From positions 6,762 to 36,972 of the forward strand of contig JAIPMN010000625.1 in the NCBI GenBank assembly GCA_020650975.1: a stretch of 30,211 bases of DNA, read 5' to 3'. The notes beneath the pieces are model-generated. The model was not told where the DNA came from. It saw only the letters and a program-made list of their open reading frames with translations, and did not search any database. Positions within the stretch are counted from its first letter, which is position 1. Every line of letters begins with the position of its first letter. Below are positions 24,401 to 27,400 of the stretch, piece by piece. The position numbers and the translations under genes were made by a program. The DNA comes from Apostichopus californicus. Lineage: Eukaryota; Echinodermata; Holothuroidea; Aspidochirotida; Stichopodidae.

Positions 24401-27400
24401 TGATGGCTGGACATGCTCGGTGGAATTGCAAACTTGTTTCGGAATTTGAAGTTTGAGTGGAAATTATCTACTACCTTCAATATATATGCATGTGGGCAGA
24501 ATTGGACCCAAACATATGGGATGGGGGCGGTGGTGAGAATAAGGGACGGTTATTAACGTTATCGTTGCTTCATATGACTTTGCATGTAACATTGGCTCGT
24601 GGTGTCCAAGAACGTAACTTCAAGTAATCTGTAATATTTGAATAATTATTTCACTGTTATCTGATTCCACCAGCTGCTGCTTCTGTCGCGCCCAGTGGGT
24701 TCCGTCTCTGTCCATATCCGTAATGGACTGCCGAGACCAGGCACGGATCACCCAGAGCCCATCCTCAGAGAGCATGCAGAGCATACAGTCCGCGCCGTTC
24801 CTGAAGGCGAACGAGAACGCCCAGCTCTCCAACGACGACGACCTAGGAGCGGCTCAGAGGTCAACCCCGAGCATCGATACGTTATCGCTAGGGTCGGAGG
24901 GCGACTTACTCTCTTCCAAAGGACAGGACGGTACGGCAGAGGAACAGACGACGACCGAAGAGCAGACCGATATGGATACGGTAGGACCATTGCTCAACCT
25001 CTCAGGGAACGATAGCATGTCGAAGGAGGAGAAGATCGGTGAAAGTCGAAGGTCACGGTCGTCCAGTGAGTGTGCACCAGGGGAGTCAAGAAGAGGGTCC
25101 ATGCCGGACAGGAAGAACCCGTCAAGGTTTGTGTTCCTTCGAATTACTTATGCAGAATGATCTCTTTGCCTTCCTTCTAAACAACGTCATTATTTATTCG
25201 GAGAAATAGGTATTTCAAAATTTCTCAACCAAATGCAGCATCATGCTTTTAACACAAGAGCTTTGGTTTTAAACGAGTTCAATAAAATGCTATGGGTCAA
25301 TGTATGCCAAGATTTTGTATCGTGGTGTCTCTTCTGTGAATTGAGTCAGCTACTCTTTAATGTTTGAGGAATTTTCTGTATCTTCCCTTCAGTATAAAGG
25401 CCGGTACCTCGTACTCGTTGCCCAGGTATGTCAAAGGAATCGACGATATGGATTTCCACTTGTCAACTAGCAGTCTTCCGACCAACATCAAAGGTTCCCG
25501 TGAAAACATTCCCCTCCCCCGTAAGGACCAGGAGGTCCGACCGGTCACCGTACCCTACCTCAGTCCGTTGGTCTTATGGAAAGAGGTAGAGAACGTGCTG
25601 GATAACGAAGGCGAGACTTGTCTCAAATCACCAAGCTTTGTATCGGAACATCCAATCATTTTCTGGAATTTGGTAAGTCGTAGCAAAGGTCATCAAATTG
25701 GAAATTCGGGAGTCGTCTTATCAAACAGTTTTTCAACAGCCTTAAAAAAGTGACAAACGTGATTGCCAGTTCGGGCGCATGCTTCTGTATTAACTCTGTA
25801 CTAAGGATCTCAATTTTCAATTATCAAAATTGAGCCATCTCTATTCATTTGAATGTTTCTGGACCCCCCATGAAAATTTTTACAATTAATTTTGGCACAG
25901 TTTTTGGGAATCTAACTTTTTAATTTTTGAATTTTTCCCTCCTGTGATACAGAATAAGGAATATCTGAAACGCTTGACCCAACTAGTACTCCCTGGATCC
26001 CCCACTATAGCCCTGAGATACATATATCTTGGATACAGAATCATATGTTAATATTTGGTTAATGTTTATTAAACCTTTTTTTTTTCTTTCTCAGGTGTGG
26101 TACTTCAATAGGTTAGACTTACCTAACTACATGGGTGGACTTCTACTGGCTGCTTACAGTGAATTACAGGAAAATGTAAGTTAGAGCAGAAAAATCCTCA
26201 TCCTCTTCTTCTTATTCCTCTTTTTTTCCCCCTTTTCTTCTTTGGAATACTGGTGATTTTTTCAATCCTTTTTCTTAGCATCAGCATAAAAAAAGGAAAC
26301 ATTCTTGTATCTTTCAAGTTAATTGAACCATTACCCGGTGTTTGCGGTGATGTATCTGCCTTACATTAACATTCGTAGGTGGTTTCCCAAGGGAAGAGTT
26401 TTGATCCCAAAAATTGAACTTTTTGGATTAGTTCCATCTTCTGTTAGTAGTAGATTGCCTTCTCTCTTAAATTAGTGTAACAAAGGTAGTTTCTTTTCTT
26501 CAAAATTTTGCCTCGTTTCTTCCCTCGCTTAAATTATGATGCAACGAGTTCACTGTAGGTAACAAAAGCTCATTCCGCTGTGTCGTGAATATCATAGTCT
26601 TTCATTCATTGAGAGAGAAACGTATGTTGAAAACCTGATTTAAGATTAGTCGATCAAAGGTGGCCTGTCAACATTGAATGAGATGATACAAGCCGACAGG
26701 ATAGTTATCACATTCTGCTATAAGTCCATGGAAAACATACACTTGGAATATTTAACACTTACCCCGTAAACTGTTCATTTTTAATCCTTTTCTGGTCATG
26801 TTTCTCATTTTCATCAACAGGCAAGCAGCCATTTGTCTACCTACACACGCTATGTGAAGGTTCACACTCTGTGGGAGCACACACAGTTCTGGGAGGAGAT
26901 GGGGCCACCCATGTACATGCTATGGATGTCCATTGGTGTCACACCATCTCCGTTTGAGACCAGAGGTTTCACCAAAGCGTAAGTTTTTAATCCCCCACTT
27001 TTCCATAACTGAGCTAAATGGGGGTATGTGGGTACTCACCCTTACATACTACTGGCCTACCATGCACTTTGTTCCACCTAGCTAAAGTGAGGGTGGTATC
27101 TTTCTGGCGCCTCTGCTCCACACCGATGTTTCACTCTGACCCTCGTAGAAAATAAATTGAGAACCCTCTCCCATTATTACTAATAATTACAGATTATGTA
27201 GTAAATTCTATGCAGTAAATTCTAAAAATATTGCATTAAATATTGCATTGCATTAAATATTCTAAAAATATTGCATTAAATATTGCAATAAATTGAGAAC
27301 CCTCTCCCATTATTACTCATAATTACAGATTATGTAGTAAATTCTATGCAGTAAATTCTAAAAATATTGCATTAAATATTGCATTGCATTAAATATTCTA

